A stretch of DNA of 64,000 bases from Phyto melanocephala (Eukaryota; Arthropoda; Insecta; Diptera; Rhinophoridae). Below the pieces are notes generated by a model. It saw only the letters and a program-made list of their open reading frames with translations. It had not been told where the DNA came from and made no database searches. The position numbers and the translations under genes were made by a program. This document shows, in pieces, positions 33,974 through 46,215 of this stretch. The first letter of the stretch is position 1. Each line of letters opens with the position of its first letter. Location of the stretch: assembly GCA_941918925.1 (NCBI GenBank), contig OW799237.1, positions 89,439,015 through 89,503,014 of the forward strand. Direction: 5' to 3'.

Positions 33974-34293
33974 AGGCTATAATACACGGCATGTTTTTAC
34001 ATCTGACTTTAAAATTTGTGAGACCTATGTAAATCTACATGTCTGTCAAAATAGTACTTGTACAGCAAACCGTCGCTGACTGCTTTGCAGCAGCAAAGAT
34101 TTCTGCCAACGGCTGATGTCACATGTTTTGACAGAAGAAAATAGAGCGCGCTCTAATTGAAATTTTGTCAGATGTCTCAACACATGTTTTTTTTGCAGAA
34201 GTAATGTTTTAAAGGTAACACACGAAATGTTCGTATTTATCGGTGTGGAATTTGTCAAGTCAGATGTAAAAAACATGCCGTGTATTATAGCCT
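33974..34293. mobile_element. MITE with TAA target duplication
   Basis: AGGCTATAATACACGGCATG at the left end is exactly mirrored at the right end, with CATCTGACTT continuing the arms to about 33 bases. TAA flanks both sides (33971-33973, 34294-34296); a TTAA reading is also possible. 320 bp. The minus-strand frame 34046-34276 lies wholly inside it and shows no domain. Confidence 0.8.
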
Positions 34294-34296
34294 TAA

Positions 34297-36170
34297 GAGC
34301 TTATTTAATTATTTTAAGAACAATAATAAGATTATCTCTTTGACTTATTTTAAAGAAATACAATCAACAATTTTTATTTTTTGCGACTAAATTGTAAAAA
34401 TAAATTGTAATTGTAAATATTCCTTAAAGATAAGGTTACAACAACAATTAACAAGATCCATAAGAGAAAAGAAAATATAGAGTCCAATATAGAGAAATAT
34501 TGAGTTTAATGTCACGTACGTAGTGCAAAAACATTATTTGTCTCCTTCATTCGTATTTGAACAGTCGCAAGAGCACCTAACTTAACTTTTTACCTTTTTT
34601 AACATAATATAACTTTTATTACCTTAGAATACTATTAGAGAAAAATCTGTCACGTATGATATGTTACGAACGATACTAAATTGAATTTATTATAAAATCA
34701 TTTTAAGATTGTTTTCAATTAAGGTTGATGGATTTTAAATGAAAAATATTTGGTTTAATGTAAAAAATTAAAAAAAGAAAAAAATACCTCCCAAGATTCG
34801 CAGATTTTTTCATATTTCTTCATATATACCTCAAAATCACTTCTGTTTTGTGTCACGTACGATATATTCTTATTTTTCTGATTTTTTTTTTTTTTTTGAC
34901 AACAATGATTTGAATATAATTAATTTTTTTTTTAAATAAAGTTCCCTTTGAATGGAACATAAAGATCTAATTTTGTTTCAGTTACTCTTACTTTTGCAAA
35001 AATTACTCCACTTTATAGGAGTACAAATGTCATATGAATGTTTTAGATAAATATTTTTTGTTAAATATAGTTTAAAACTAAAATATTGTTTTTCACCAAG
35101 GAAAGTATGACAGTGATTGAAAACCGTTTTATCGGTTGAAAACGGATTAAACTTCTATTTTAAGGTATGTTTACATTAGGAAAATATTTGGTGAAAAAGA
35201 CGTAACCAGTAAAATATATAGGCTTCTGCCCCCATAAAACAGTTTTTATATTATTTAAAATTGCCTTAATTTTTTAATATTAATCCAATGTTATGTTGTG
35301 TTTAAATTTTATGTGGTGGAAATTAAATTGCACAACATTTAATAAATCTTTAACCAAAATTGTGGTTACTCATATTTGGGCAAATGTTTAGCAGATAAGA
35401 ACGTGGCTTTAATTAACTTGACAGCATGATAGAATAAGTTTATTCAATAAGATCAAATAAATAATAATTTTAAGATAAAAATATATAAAAAAATACTTTT
35501 AATAAAACACCCTAAAACACACACACACACTGAAAATTTTGAAAAAAAAAAATTAAGTCATTTTACAAAATTTAATGATAAAGTGAGTAAACAGTCTAAG
35601 TTCTGGAGGTGAGCATAAAAAATTAGCTTTGATAACTACTTATTTAAAATATTAAATTTATATAATAAAAATATGTTGAAATTAAATTTTCACAAAAATG
35701 TTTATCATCCTTGAATATAGATTATAAACATTAATTATTAAAAACCCTTAGATCTAGTAGTACGATTCATATAAAAAGCAAAAGCCGACATAATATATAA
35801 CATAATTTATAAATAAAATAAACAAATATTTGGAATAATAGAAAACCCGATTTTCGAAGAATTCGAAAAACCCAATTTCTGTTTCTTGTTAATATCAAAA
35901 TTAAAAAAAACACAAAAATTTTAATTTATTCAAAATTAAGAAAAGTTTAAATAAATCAGTCTTTGAAATTAAAAAATATAGATATTTTAATTATTCGGAA
36001 ACCGGTTTTGATAACTCTTTTTTCCAATCAACACTGCGAACAAATGTGTCTATATTGCAAAGTATTGCTTAAAGGCAACACTGAACGCATAAATCACCCA
36101 AATTCTATTTGGCGTCTCCAACATCATTTTGAGACAACATCTGCTTTTTGGTGAGTGGCTTTTTTGTAAC
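34297..36170. other. AT-rich intergenic DNA
   Basis: No gene or clear element seen between the MITE and the type C repeat region. Contains a short CA repeat near 35520. Confidence 0.4.
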
Positions 36171-36181
36171 GGAAAATCAAT

Positions 36182-37205
36182 GTGCCACGCCCACTTTTAC
36201 GCCCACCTCCCATATAACGTTTTAACTAAAATTCATATAATTTCTCTATTAATAAAGATTTTGGAATAATAAAGGGCTATATTGAAACACATAAGTTGTA
36301 CTCATTCGCAAAAATATTTGACACGCCTACTATAACGCCCACTTTTCACTTTATCTACCGTTAATGAAATTTAAAAGCTCATAAAACCGCCAAAATTAGA
36401 GGTATGATGATCAAATTTTCTACGTATATCCCCCAAGGCAATATCATTACTGTGCCAGAAAATTAAGGTGCCACGCCCACTTTTACGCCCACCTCCCATA
36501 TAACGTTTTACCTTAAATTCATATAATTTCTCTATTAATAAAGATTTTGGAACAATAAAGGACTATATTGAAACACTTAAGTTGTACTCATTAGCAAAAA
36601 TAACTTTGACACGCCTACTATAACGCCCACTTTTCACTTTATCTACCGTTAATGAAATTTAAAAGCTCATAAAACCGCCAAAATTAGAGGTATGATGATC
36701 AAATTTTCTACGTATATCCCCCAAGGCAATATCATTACTGTGCCAGAAAATTAAGGTGCCACGCCCACTTTTACGCCCACCTCCCATATAACGTTTTACC
36801 TAAAATTCATATAATTTCTCTATTAATAAAGATTTTGGAATAATAAAGGGCTTAATTGAGACATCTAAGTTGTACTCATTCGCAAAAACAACTTTGACAC
36901 GCCTACTATAACGCCCACTTTTCACGTTATCTACCGTTAATGAAATTTAAAAGCTCATAAATCCGCCAAAATTAGAGGTATGATGATCAAATTTGCTACG
37001 TATATCCCCCTAGGCAGTGTTATTACAGTGCCAGAAAATTAAGGTGCCACGCCCACTTTAACACCTACCTCCCATATAACGGTTTATCTTAAATTCATGT
37101 AATTTCTCTATTGACAAAGTTTTTGGGAAAATAAAGGACTATATTTAAATATCTAAGTTGTATTTATTAGCAGAAACTTTATTGACACTCCTACTTTAAC
37201 GCCCA
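36182..37205 (+). repeat. Tandem repeat, period about 287 bp
   Basis: Each unit carries GCCACGCCCACTTTTACGCC, a 'tttctctattaataaagattttggaa' segment, ACACGCCTACTATAACGCCC and a 'gcaatatcattactgtgccagaaaat' segment. Adjacent units are nearly identical by eye, the last being more diverged. Confidence 0.85.
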
Positions 37206-37260
37206 CTTTTACTAAAAGACTACGTTTACAAAAGCATTTTAGTAGCATATCGAAATTATA

Positions 37261-37867
37261 AAGGGTGGTTAAATTTTAAAGACCGATGATGAATTTAAAT
37301 AAAACACAAATTATTTAGGAAACTATTATCATTTCTTTGTGTAATGATAATATTTGTATGGTTCAATTATGTATTTAACAAAATATCGGCCAAATCCTTG
37401 GCACCACTCCTCTATCTGATGGTCGAAATTTTCAATGACAATGTTGATGCTCAATGGTCGGGCATGATGATGAGTCGAGGTTGACTGCTCTTTTGCCACA
37501 CTATCGCAAAAACCACCAGTGGTTCCCATTCAACGCACTAAGAAGGCATTCACAGATTTTCTAACATTTTTTACAGACCTGTTTTACAGAAATTTAAATA
37601 TTTGTTACAATTCTCCCGATTGTGGACGAATTTGAATGATTATGTTGATCAACAGAATTACGAAGTTCACAAAATGCATTTTGATTTGAACTCCCATTTT
37701 TATAAAAAAACCTGAATAACTTTAAAGCGTTGCTCATTTGCGTATCTTTCCACTGTTCAAATTAAGTTAGTCTGAGATTGAGAAATGTCAAATGAAATGC
37801 AGAAAACAAATTTAAAGACTAGGTGTAGTTCACCTTCAACATGGGCCCTTAAAATTTAACCACCCTC
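37261..37867. mobile_element. Mariner-type MITE nested in the type C element
   Basis: Ends AAGGGTGGTTAAATTTTAA and TTAAAATTTAACCACCCTC are mirrored apart from the outermost base; TA flanks both sides (37259-37260, 37868-37869). 607 bp. The minus-strand frame 37329-37529 has no domain I can name. Confidence 0.8.
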
Positions 37868-38013
37868 TACAAAGAAAGTGATGCATATTTTATTATAAAG
37901 ATATTATTCCATAGCGATTAACAAAATAATTAATATTGTGCTTTAAATGTACACAAAATTGGTGGTGGGTATAAAAGATTCGGCACAGCCGAATATAGTG
38001 CTCTTACTTGTTT

Positions 38014-38971
38014 TTTTCTTAATTTCCTAATTTATGTTTTAACACAACACTAAAAATAACAAGGACAAAATCAACGTCGATTTAAGGCAACATCAACGTA
38101 ACACTTACTTACAGAATACCAAACACGATTTAACAACAACTGAAAAAAAAGGACGCGTCGTTTACAACGCCAAATTGACTAGAGCTAATTGTTTTGTGTT
38201 TACATTATTATGTTGACGTCCACATTATAGAACATTTTTTTTCAAAACTTTTAAGTTTGTAGTTGAAGGAAGAAAAATTAATAAGATATAGTACATTTTT
38301 TTATGTACATTCAATTCACTGAAGAATATAATGAAGAGAATGAATATAAGTTTGGTAAGCCAAGACTCGCTGTGTGAACACAAATGTAATTTCAAAATAG
38401 AATTTGAACATTTTCGCAACAAATGTTTCATAAAATGGACGAGGACTTAGCATAGACCATGGAGAGCTATTCCAGAGAAGGAGCTTCCAGCAATATATCT
38501 ATAATTAACTATAAATAATATCATTTTATTGACCTCGAAAACGTGAAAAAGATTTTTTTAACATAATTTCAAAAACTACTCGTTGGCATTGTTCATCTTT
38601 AACTTCTGTTAGCCATGGTCTATTTATAACCAAAATAACAAAATTTTTATATATAAATCATCAACCCACAAAGAAAAATTAATATTATTCGAATTAACAA
38701 TTGTTTTATTTACATAAAAAAATAAATAAATAAATATAAAGTTCATTAACAAATACGTCACTTCTGCATTTAAAACTTTTATTAAAGTTAGACAACTAAA
38801 AGTTGTAATGTTTACTTTTTAAAAAAGTATGTTTGTAATTTTAAGTAATATAAAGTCGTAATGCCTCTTTGGACTGAGTAAATAATTTTATCAAAATTAA
38901 AAAGCTTTGGAACTTTAAAAAATGACAAAAGTTTAAGTTTAATACTATATAATAATGACTTAACTTTAAAT
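38014..38971. other. Intergenic DNA downstream of Coq9
   Basis: AT-rich, no gene seen. Confidence 0.4.
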
Positions 38972-40808
38972 CTAAGGTCTGTTATAATTTAAACCCAAAA
39001 TATTACGTGCCTGAAAGTAAAGAAACGGAAAAATATTTTTAGGGAAATAATAAACAAATATTTGTATGTATGTGAAAAATCAGCTTACTGTAATAAAAGC
39101 TGAGTTAAACGAACGTTGGAATTTATGTTTAACATCTTCGGTCTGCTGTAGCATCATTTGCAATTGTACCGCTTCATCCATGCGATTTTCTAAAAATTCC
39201 CAAGTTTTTATAAGATTTGGTGAATTATCCTGCATCATATATAGTTCCGTCATTTTCATTATTGTTGCCAGGCCAATGCGTCTGGTGTACCAACCAACCT
39301 ATTTACAATATTTATACAATGATGAAAAAAATCATTATAAACAGAAAATTTTGTTTAAAAAAACGTTTAAAAATTAAAAAAAAAAATAAAAATCCTAATG
39401 CATTTTTTATAGAGAAGTTGTCGTAAAATTTCTATTTAACGAGATTTTTTTTTTTTTAAATTCTCTAAGTGTTGGATATTGTTTAAAATTATCGTATTAT
39501 TTTAAAAGTTTAAAATAAAATTATTAAAAAAAAATTTAACACTAATTTCTATTTTTTTTGTAAATTAACTTTTTTCTACAATTTAAAATTTCCGAACATG
39601 TTTTTTAAAAATCTAAAATTGACAACAAATTTAAATTTTTTAAAAATTGGAAAATTTTCTTTAAATCGATATTTTTTTCATTTGTTTCTTATTCAAGCTT
39701 TCGGTTTTTTTATTTAAAATGTATGGAAAATATTTTTAAAATTTTAAATTCCTCAAAAGCAATTTTTGAAAAACTTTTCTATCACAAAGTATTTTCAACA
39801 TATTTTATAACAAACTATATTTTTTTAATGTTTTTTCTTTTAGTAGTAAAAGAATTTGGTGTAAACTGCAAACTTACTAAGGATTTTCTATAAATCCAAA
39901 AGTTTTATTAATAAAAATTTTCGAAAATTCTTTAAAAATAAAAATTTTCAAAAATTTTCTATCATCAAACAAATTTAATGGAAAGGTTTTAACATAATTT
40001 CATTAAAAAACAAAATTTTAAGAAAAAAATATATATCGTCACTTGAAAAGTGGTAGGGTGTTACAGCCAATATATAAAATTTTTATTTTTTTAAATAATC
40101 AACTTACATCAACCGAACGATCACCGGAATAATAACAAATATCGTCGACTACAGTCAACACTTGTGCTAAAGCTGTTGAGGCATTTTGTGGCATAGCAAT
40201 TAGAGCCAAAGCCTGCGGCCATTGACTTTTGTAGGTCGCTATCATTTCCAAACGTATTCTAACGAATCGTACTAAAAATTCTAAGGGATTACTAATTTCT
40301 TTGGTGCCATTATCGGTCTCCTGTTGCAGCATTTTTAACAATTCATCGTTACATTTGCCATTGAAATAGGAGACCAAATTGAAACCACCTTCTGGAAACA
40401 TACCATGTGCGACACTGGGAAAACCAGCCTCCTCAGCACCTTGTACTATGGCATTGCGTGTCCAACCCAGTGTGGGTACATGCTGTAAGGCTGCCTCTAA
40501 GATTTTTGTACGTATATCATCAACTTTGGCATTTTTCTCATCCTCTTCTTGCTGCGCTTTGGCCTTTTGTTGCTGTTCGAATTCTTTCTCCCGCTTCTCT
40601 TCTCTCGCTCGAAATTCATCGATACTTGTTGCGGTGGTGTCTATTGTAGATTTTGTGCATAATGTTCGGTGGTGTGGTAGTTTTTGTAGTTTCAAGGCCG
40701 CTTGTCGTGAATGCGTGGTTGTTTGTTGTTTATTTTTAATACTCCAATTAATTTGATTTTTTTCTGATGTTGTCGTTAAAGTCCGGCACGCAAAATTAGG
40801 ACTTACTT
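38972..40808 (-). CDS. Coq9: Ubiquinone biosynthesis protein COQ9, mitochondrial
   Basis: Minus strand exons 40808(?)-40108, 39298-39089 and 39010-38972. The joins are phase 0 at GTT GAT|GTAAGT / AG|GTTGGTTGG and at ACA|GTAAGC / CAG|GCACGT. COQ9 signatures: LEAALQHVPTLGWTRNAI, WPQALALIAMPQN, then VGWYTRRIGLA, TELYMMQDNSPN and TWEFLENRMDEAV, ending ARNILGLNYNRP. COQ9 has a TetR-like lipid-binding fold and delivers the ubiquinone precursor to COQ7 at the inner mitochondrial membrane. The N-terminus is basic and Ser/Thr-rich, as for a transit peptide, followed by a charged EEKREKEFEQQQ helix. No in-frame ATG is seen in the big exon; a TCTAG acceptor at 40809-40813 suggests that the start codon sits in an unseen upstream exon. 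Confidence 0.9.
39299..40107. other. Coq9 intron 1
   Basis: 809 bases, extremely AT-rich, no element recognised. The second intron (39011-39088) is 78 bases. Confidence 0.7.
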
Positions 40809-40849
40809 CTAGACATAGACAATAAAAATTGAATACATTAGTGGCAATT

Positions 40850-41934
40850 ATTAATTTGCATGTATTTTTTATTTTGTTTATTTAAAAAATAAATTTAACA
40901 TTGTGTTTATTTGAGTATTTTGATTACGTCTTCACTATTTCACACTAGTCTGTTAATTATTGGTTTCTATTGATCACTTTCGCATCAATTGCAGTGTGCA
41001 GACTTTTCCACTAAATAACATAAAGCTAGTTTTGTTTTCTATTTATTTGCATAAGAAGTGAGATTGTTTAGAAATTCATGTTTAATAATAATTTAAATGA
41101 AATTTATATTGTAATTATATTAAAAAAATATTTAATATTAAAAAATATTCATTTATTTAAAGTTTGATAATATGGCTTCCAGGCCATAATCGGTCACAAA
41201 CTTTTACTAAAAAAAATTTACAATGTTTTCTACTATTTTTTAGAAAATGTTTGATAAATTTTTCATTAAAAGAAAATGTTCTTTTAGAAACTTTTTGATT
41301 TAGTATGTATTTATAGGGAGTTGCTTTTAAATTTGCTAATTATGTAAAAACATACTTTTAGTAGAACGTTAAACTTAATAAATAATAACTTTATGTGTCT
41401 TCAAACAGTTTGAATTCGTATCAAGAAAAGAGATTAAAAAAAATATAAAACTAGTCACTAAGAAGTGTATATACTACATAGAAAACCTTTTAAGAATCCT
41501 CACAAAATAATATGTAATCATTTGAAGTATAAAATAAAATTGTATTGATTTCTCAAAAAATTAAAACTTGAATCTGGGATGCATTCCTAAACGCATGTTG
41601 CTTAGCAGTAAAAAGTTACAACTTCTTCAAAAACGAAACTTATTAAATTTTACAATATATTAAGATTTTAATGCATTACTGAGCTATTGTCGACAATCAT
41701 GTTGTATTCTTTAAATGTGTTGGAATATATTGTGACTATTTTAAATTCTAATCTATTAAACGTATTTTAAATTTCATACTATTTTTAGCAATTTTTTGAC
41801 AAAATGTCTAGATTTACAATTACCTAATGTAAATATAACGTATAATGTACTACAATGTATAAATTCTTAAATTGGTTTCTTTTATTTTTCTAAAATAAAA
41901 CGCGTAATTTTAACAATCTTCTTTTAATTTCTCT
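40850..41934. other. Spacer between Coq9 and the glomulin gene
   Basis: AT-rich; should hold the Coq9 promoter and first exon and the glomulin 3' UTR. On the minus strand AATAAA directly overlaps the glomulin stop codon (TAAATAAAG), with another AATAAA about 50 bases on. Confidence 0.45.
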
Positions 41935-43782
41935 TTATTTATAAGTTTTAGCAGCCTGTGGAGAGTTTTCTAAGCACTCACAAGCTCTTGATAATATACT
42001 ACGTATTAGATCAAATGTACATAGATTTTGATTTAATATAGCAATTTGTTTATTTTTATCCAGTTGTAATTTTAATGCTGATTCCTTATCATTTGCCACC
42101 TCAATATCCAATAATTCCAATTTCTTCAAGTCTGGAAATTCTACACCTGATTCAACACTATGAAGTTCAGATTTAAAATGGGCCACCGATAAATCTAAAG
42201 CTTTTCTTAAAGAATTTAGGTATGAATCTTCAATTTCGGAGGCAAAATTCCAGAACCCAGTACGGTTACTCGTGTCATTAAGGGCAAAATAACGTACAAA
42301 ATTTAGAGCTGAAATTATTTTATCGGCAGTTTCTAAAAGATTAGTCTCAACACCTTGTGGCAATTGGCAAATGTGTTGTAAGACGAGATAACGAAAATCG
42401 TTTCCACAAAAGGAAGCGTGTAACGGATTGACATTTTTTAGTCCCTCAGCTACGAGATCTTTGTATAAAGTAGCTAAGTAGCCATTGAGGCCATGATGAT
42501 TAATAGTTTTCATAGAGTTTTTTATTATTAAGTATTTGCCTTCGTCTTCGAAGCTTAGGACATATTGACGCAAAACCTTTAATCCCAATTGACGTACTTG
42601 GGTATGACCAGAAAATCCAATTAGATTACATAGAGTGAGACAAAATGATTTATAGATTTCTAATTCAAGAGAAGCAACAGTAATTAAATTATGTTTATTT
42701 TTATACAACAGTTTTTGCATGAGTAATAATGACTTTTCGTGTAACGCTGGTTCATCCTGTAACAATAACTCATAAATCAAGTACAAGCATGACTCTAAAA
42801 TGTATAACGGATGATAAACAATTGGTACTTTGTCTTTGTCTATACCCTCTACAAATATCATGTAGTAGTAAATGGCCAAACAATCTAAAGGCAACTTTTC
42901 GTCGATTAAAAAAATGTTGCAGGAACTCATTTCATGTACACCCTTCGCTTCATCTTTGCGTCTTTTAAAGCGAGCTCTCGTTTCCACAAATGACAGCAAG
43001 AAGAGTGGATCACTAATACACTTGGTGGCTCCCTTAGTAAGAGATTTTGCACACTGCAGGGAATAGGTGTTAGATTTTCTATCATCATCATTAGTTAAAT
43101 CCAATAGGGAAAGTGGCTTTCCTAATAGTTCTATTAGAAAGCAACACATAACATTGCGTCTAGTTATTCCTACCGGACGGAATATTTCTGTGTCTCTTCT
43201 AGGTTGAGAACACACATTATTTAAAAGAGGTTCATAAAACAGACCGACAGTTATGTAGTGCATTAAAAAACTTTGTATTTTATCATCTTGTTCAAGAAGG
43301 CGCTGCTGTTTAGCATCATAACCCTCCTTTAAATAATCCGGCAGTTGCAAATCTTCTAACCGTGAACATATAGAATTTAAACTCCATTCCAAGGCACGTG
43401 GCTTATCATCGCCCTGACGTAGTAGCACAATTTGTAAAGCCCTTAAAGCCGACGTAAATACGTATTCACTTTTATTTTCCTCTACTAATTCAAGCAGTTC
43501 AAGTAACAGTTCCTCGGCTGGTGCATGAGAGGCTATTATCTTAAGCAATTCTTCGGCACAACTATACAATAACGCTTTCTCTTTGTGAATTTTATCATTG
43601 AGATTTACCAAACAAACCTCTCGATATAAATCCATGCCTATCTTGGACAAATATTGCAGATTTCGTTCAGCTTTCATGTTGCTTTTGAACAGCAAGGCTA
43701 CACCTTCATATTGCTCCTCTTTAATTAACTGTTTGATTAAAGCTTTCATGTGGTCAGCACCCGGTTTCATTGATTCACACAT
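41935..43782 (-). CDS. Glmn: Glomulin ortholog (cullin-RING ligase regulator)
   Basis: Single uninterrupted exon of 615 codons, ATG at 43782-43780. The whole length is an all-helical repeat protein. Residue blocks that match vertebrate glomulin (recalled, about 594 residues): ELLLELLELVEENKS in the N-terminal third, FVEGIDKDKVPIVYHPLYIL in the middle, then CQLPQGVETNLLETADKI, LNFVRYFALND, TGFWNFASEIEDSYL and the closing TFDLIRSILSRACE. In mammals glomulin's C-terminal HEAT-like half binds the RING protein RBX1, blocks E2 recruitment and restrains SCF ligases. The gene is read the same way as Coq9, about 1 kb upstream of it. Function in flies is inferred from homology. The symbol is that of the vertebrate gene. 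Confidence 0.88.
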   Translation of the reverse strand: MCESMKPGADHMKALIKQLIKEEQYEGVALLFKSNMKAERNLQYLSKIGMDLYREVCLVNLNDKIHKEKALLYSCAEELLKIIASHAPAEELLLELLELVEENKSEYVFTSALRALQIVLLRQGDDKPRALEWSLNSICSRLEDLQLPDYLKEGYDAKQQRLLEQDDKIQSFLMHYITVGLFYEPLLNNVCSQPRRDTEIFRPVGITRRNVMCCFLIELLGKPLSLLDLTNDDDRKSNTYSLQCAKSLTKGATKCISDPLFLLSFVETRARFKRRKDEAKGVHEMSSCNIFLIDEKLPLDCLAIYYYMIFVEGIDKDKVPIVYHPLYILESCLYLIYELLLQDEPALHEKSLLLMQKLLYKNKHNLITVASLELEIYKSFCLTLCNLIGFSGHTQVRQLGLKVLRQYVLSFEDEGKYLIIKNSMKTINHHGLNGYLATLYKDLVAEGLKNVNPLHASFCGNDFRYLVLQHICQLPQGVETNLLETADKIISALNFVRYFALNDTSNRTGFWNFASEIEDSYLNSLRKALDLSVAHFKSELHSVESGVEFPDLKKLELLDIEVANDKESALKLQLDKNKQIAILNQNLCTFDLIRSILSRACECLENSPQAAKTYK

Positions 43783-45209
43783 AATTTAAGTTTAAATTTC
43801 TAGTTCTTCCAAAATAAAAAACTTAATCAACTTAAAGTGTATTTAATTACTTTAATAACTTTTTTATAAATAATTTTAAAGAAAACGAAAAAAACTTAAG
43901 AGACTGAAGTTTAATATTGCTTTTTCGAAATGTCAATGCAAAAAACCCACACATATATATTTCCCTCTCTTAATAAAAAAAAATGGCACCAAAAACTTTC
44001 GTAATAAATAGAATTGCTGAGGAGAAAATATTCTTTTTATAACATGGTGAAATAACTTTACTTGACACATTCTACCATTTTTATTTAACAAACACTATTG
44101 TTTTTAATTTAAAAAAACACTTACTACTATTATTAAAAATTTTTGAAAACTTAATCAGTCTATTCAAAGCGCAAAAATTTGCCATTACTTTAACAAAAAT
44201 TCTATAATTTCTAACAAGGCTTTTCCACAAGTAGAGTAAATATAAACTATTGAGATTTGACATCTGAAAGCTTTTTTATAGAATATTATATCACAACAAA
44301 ACCAATAAATTCGTAAAAACAGAGGTGTTTTAACTTCCACTACAGGGTGCACATAAAATGTTTTATTGTTCAGCTGATTAGAAAGTATATTATATTCACT
44401 TACATAGGTAGTGGCGCGAGTCCAGCAGACTATATTTTTCAGTGCTAAAATATGTCAAACATCATATCGTCACCTAAAATGCAAGACAACGTATAAACAT
44501 AAAATTCGATATTGACTTTTTTATTGGTTACAATTTACTACTTTAGATATGCTTACAAAATCCTAAACTTATAAAAAAATAGTAGAGAAAAAAAAATAAA
44601 AAAACAAATGAATAGGAAAAAAATATGTAGAGCTATCACAAGGATTATTAGCGACTGAAGAAAAAGTTTGAATCAGCACTTTTACCTTTTTCCGAAATCT
44701 TGCAAAAGGAAATATTTAAACATTTTTGGCCGATGTAATGGCACCAGCTGTATTGAAGTTTTCAATCAATAATTCATCTACAGGATCTTATATCATTGCT
44801 TCGTTAGATTTATGATAGCATACCTTATATACATATATATATATATCTTTTTTAATATATTTAAAAAAATTTTGTCCGCCTGCGGTATCACCTAACTAAA
44901 TTAACTAATTGACTTCCTTTATATGCAATATGTATCGATACAGAAATGTTTTTTAACGTTATTTAAGATTGAGTATAATAACCTTCTGAGTTTAAAGTAC
45001 TATAAATAGTTTTTTCTGTTTTTATTCTTAAATTTTTTTTTTCGCAATAACGAATACAGCTGTGATGAAAATGTATACTACTTAGATTAATCTGATAAAA
45101 TATCAAAAAGAAAAAGCCCGGCCTGAAAGTTTAATAAATATGAACTGTCGATCTGGTAGCATAAAAAAAAATTAGTAACTAAAATGACATTTCGCTCTTT
45201 TGTTTAATT
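43783..45209. other. Intergenic region between glomulin and a divergent promoter
   Basis: AT-rich; upstream of the minus-strand glomulin gene and of the plus-strand unit at 45210. Contains a decayed member of the 8430 MITE family near 44400-44480 (GTGGCGCGAGTCCAGCAGAC). Confidence 0.4.
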
Positions 45210-45225
45210 TCAGTCGTTTCTCAAC
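45205..45225 (+). promoter_or_regulatory. Possible initiator of the plus-strand gene
   Basis: TTTCAGTCGTTTCTCAACTG contains TCAGTC (45210-45215), the fly initiator consensus, followed by GC-richer leader-like sequence and a long A-rich leader toward the ATG at 46179. No TATA box at the expected place. Weak call. Confidence 0.3.
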
Positions 45226-46178
45226 TGGCATCGAAGTGCGATTTTTTGTGAAAAGGAAGCGGATAAAGAGTTATACAAATAAATAGTGCTAATTTTGCAA
45301 AAAAAAAGTGAAATTTCTAAAAATATTCAAAACCTTTATATAGTTCAATATATTGATGTGATTTTATAAATGCCAATTTTGTAAGATTCATTAATGAAAT
45401 GTTTTTTATCCTAATTTAAAATTCAGTCAAGTGTAAATTTTTGTTTTTCTTGGTTTTTTTGCTATTTGTTCTTTTTCAACTCTATTTTTTCATATGTTCT
45501 ATTTTGCAAATCAACAAAAAGCATAAAGAAAGATTAATCAAAAGTGAGATAGTAAAGTAAGAGGGTGGAAATAATTACAGGAAATTTTAACAAAAAGCTG
45601 GAGTTTTTTAAAAGTAAAATTTTTTAGCAAATTGGCAATGCTATAGAATAACTAAGTTTTGTCAATTTAGTTGTTATTTAAATTTAAAAAATTAAACTAA
45701 ATAAATGTGAACAAAGTGAAAATTTTTGTTTAAGAAATAAAGTTAATAAAACCCTCGATCAAAAATATTTTGTTAATGTAAAGAAAAAGTGTCTGCCAAC
45801 TGGTAGTTCTTGTACTCTGTTGGTAAATATCCAGGCGGGCGGCGGCTGCACCAAAAACGATTTTAATTCGTAACAAGAGCTCATATAAAAAAAAATACAT
45901 CTACAACAGTCTGATACTGATGACTTGTTACCTGAAAGAGTTAGCCAAGTTTTCTTTTGTACCAAATAAAAAGAAGAAAAGTTAAAAATCCTGTTTTTAT
46001 CTAACACAGAATGAAATAAGACGCACATTCAATAATAAAAGCAAAACTTTATTATTCTTTTGTATTTAATCGAATGTTATTTTTTAAACTTAATAAAAGT
46101 GTTTTAGATTGTCATTGTTATCATCGACACTTACCCTTAAATTGAATCTTGTAAAAGAAAAATTAAAACGGCACCAAA

Positions 46179-46215
46179 ATGTCGACGCGTTCCCAGTTAA
46201 CAAAGGATTTAAATG
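46179..46215 (+). CDS. First coding exon of an unidentified gene
   Basis: ATG in strong fly context (CAAAATG), coding MSTRSQLTKDLN plus one base, then AAT G|GTAAGT. Phase 1. It follows about 950 bases of leader-like sequence from a possible initiator at 45210. No downstream exon that continues it was found before 63 kb. The product is not recognised. Confidence 0.6.

Larger units (their letters stand above)
36171..38013 (+). mobile_element. Helentron/DINE-like element, type C, with expanded internal tandem repeats
   Basis: Contains about three and a half tandem units of about 287 bases (CACGCCCACTTTTACGCCCA near 36184, 36473, 36760 and 37048), then the type C 3' end GGTGGTGGGTATAAAAGATT, CGGCACAGCCGAATATAGTG, CTCTTACTTG at 37965-38013. 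A mariner element is nested at 37261-37867. The 5' end is not defined. Confidence 0.7.

Noticed and set aside
37329..37529. 66-codon minus-strand frame in the nested mariner-type MITE
   Set aside because: No catalytic block or helix-turn-helix can be named; not annotated as a gene.
40379..40756. Plus-strand 125- and 80-codon frames
   Set aside because: Antisense shadows of the Coq9 exon.
42729..43066. Plus-strand frames inside the glomulin gene
   Set aside because: Antisense shadows of a well-supported single-exon gene.
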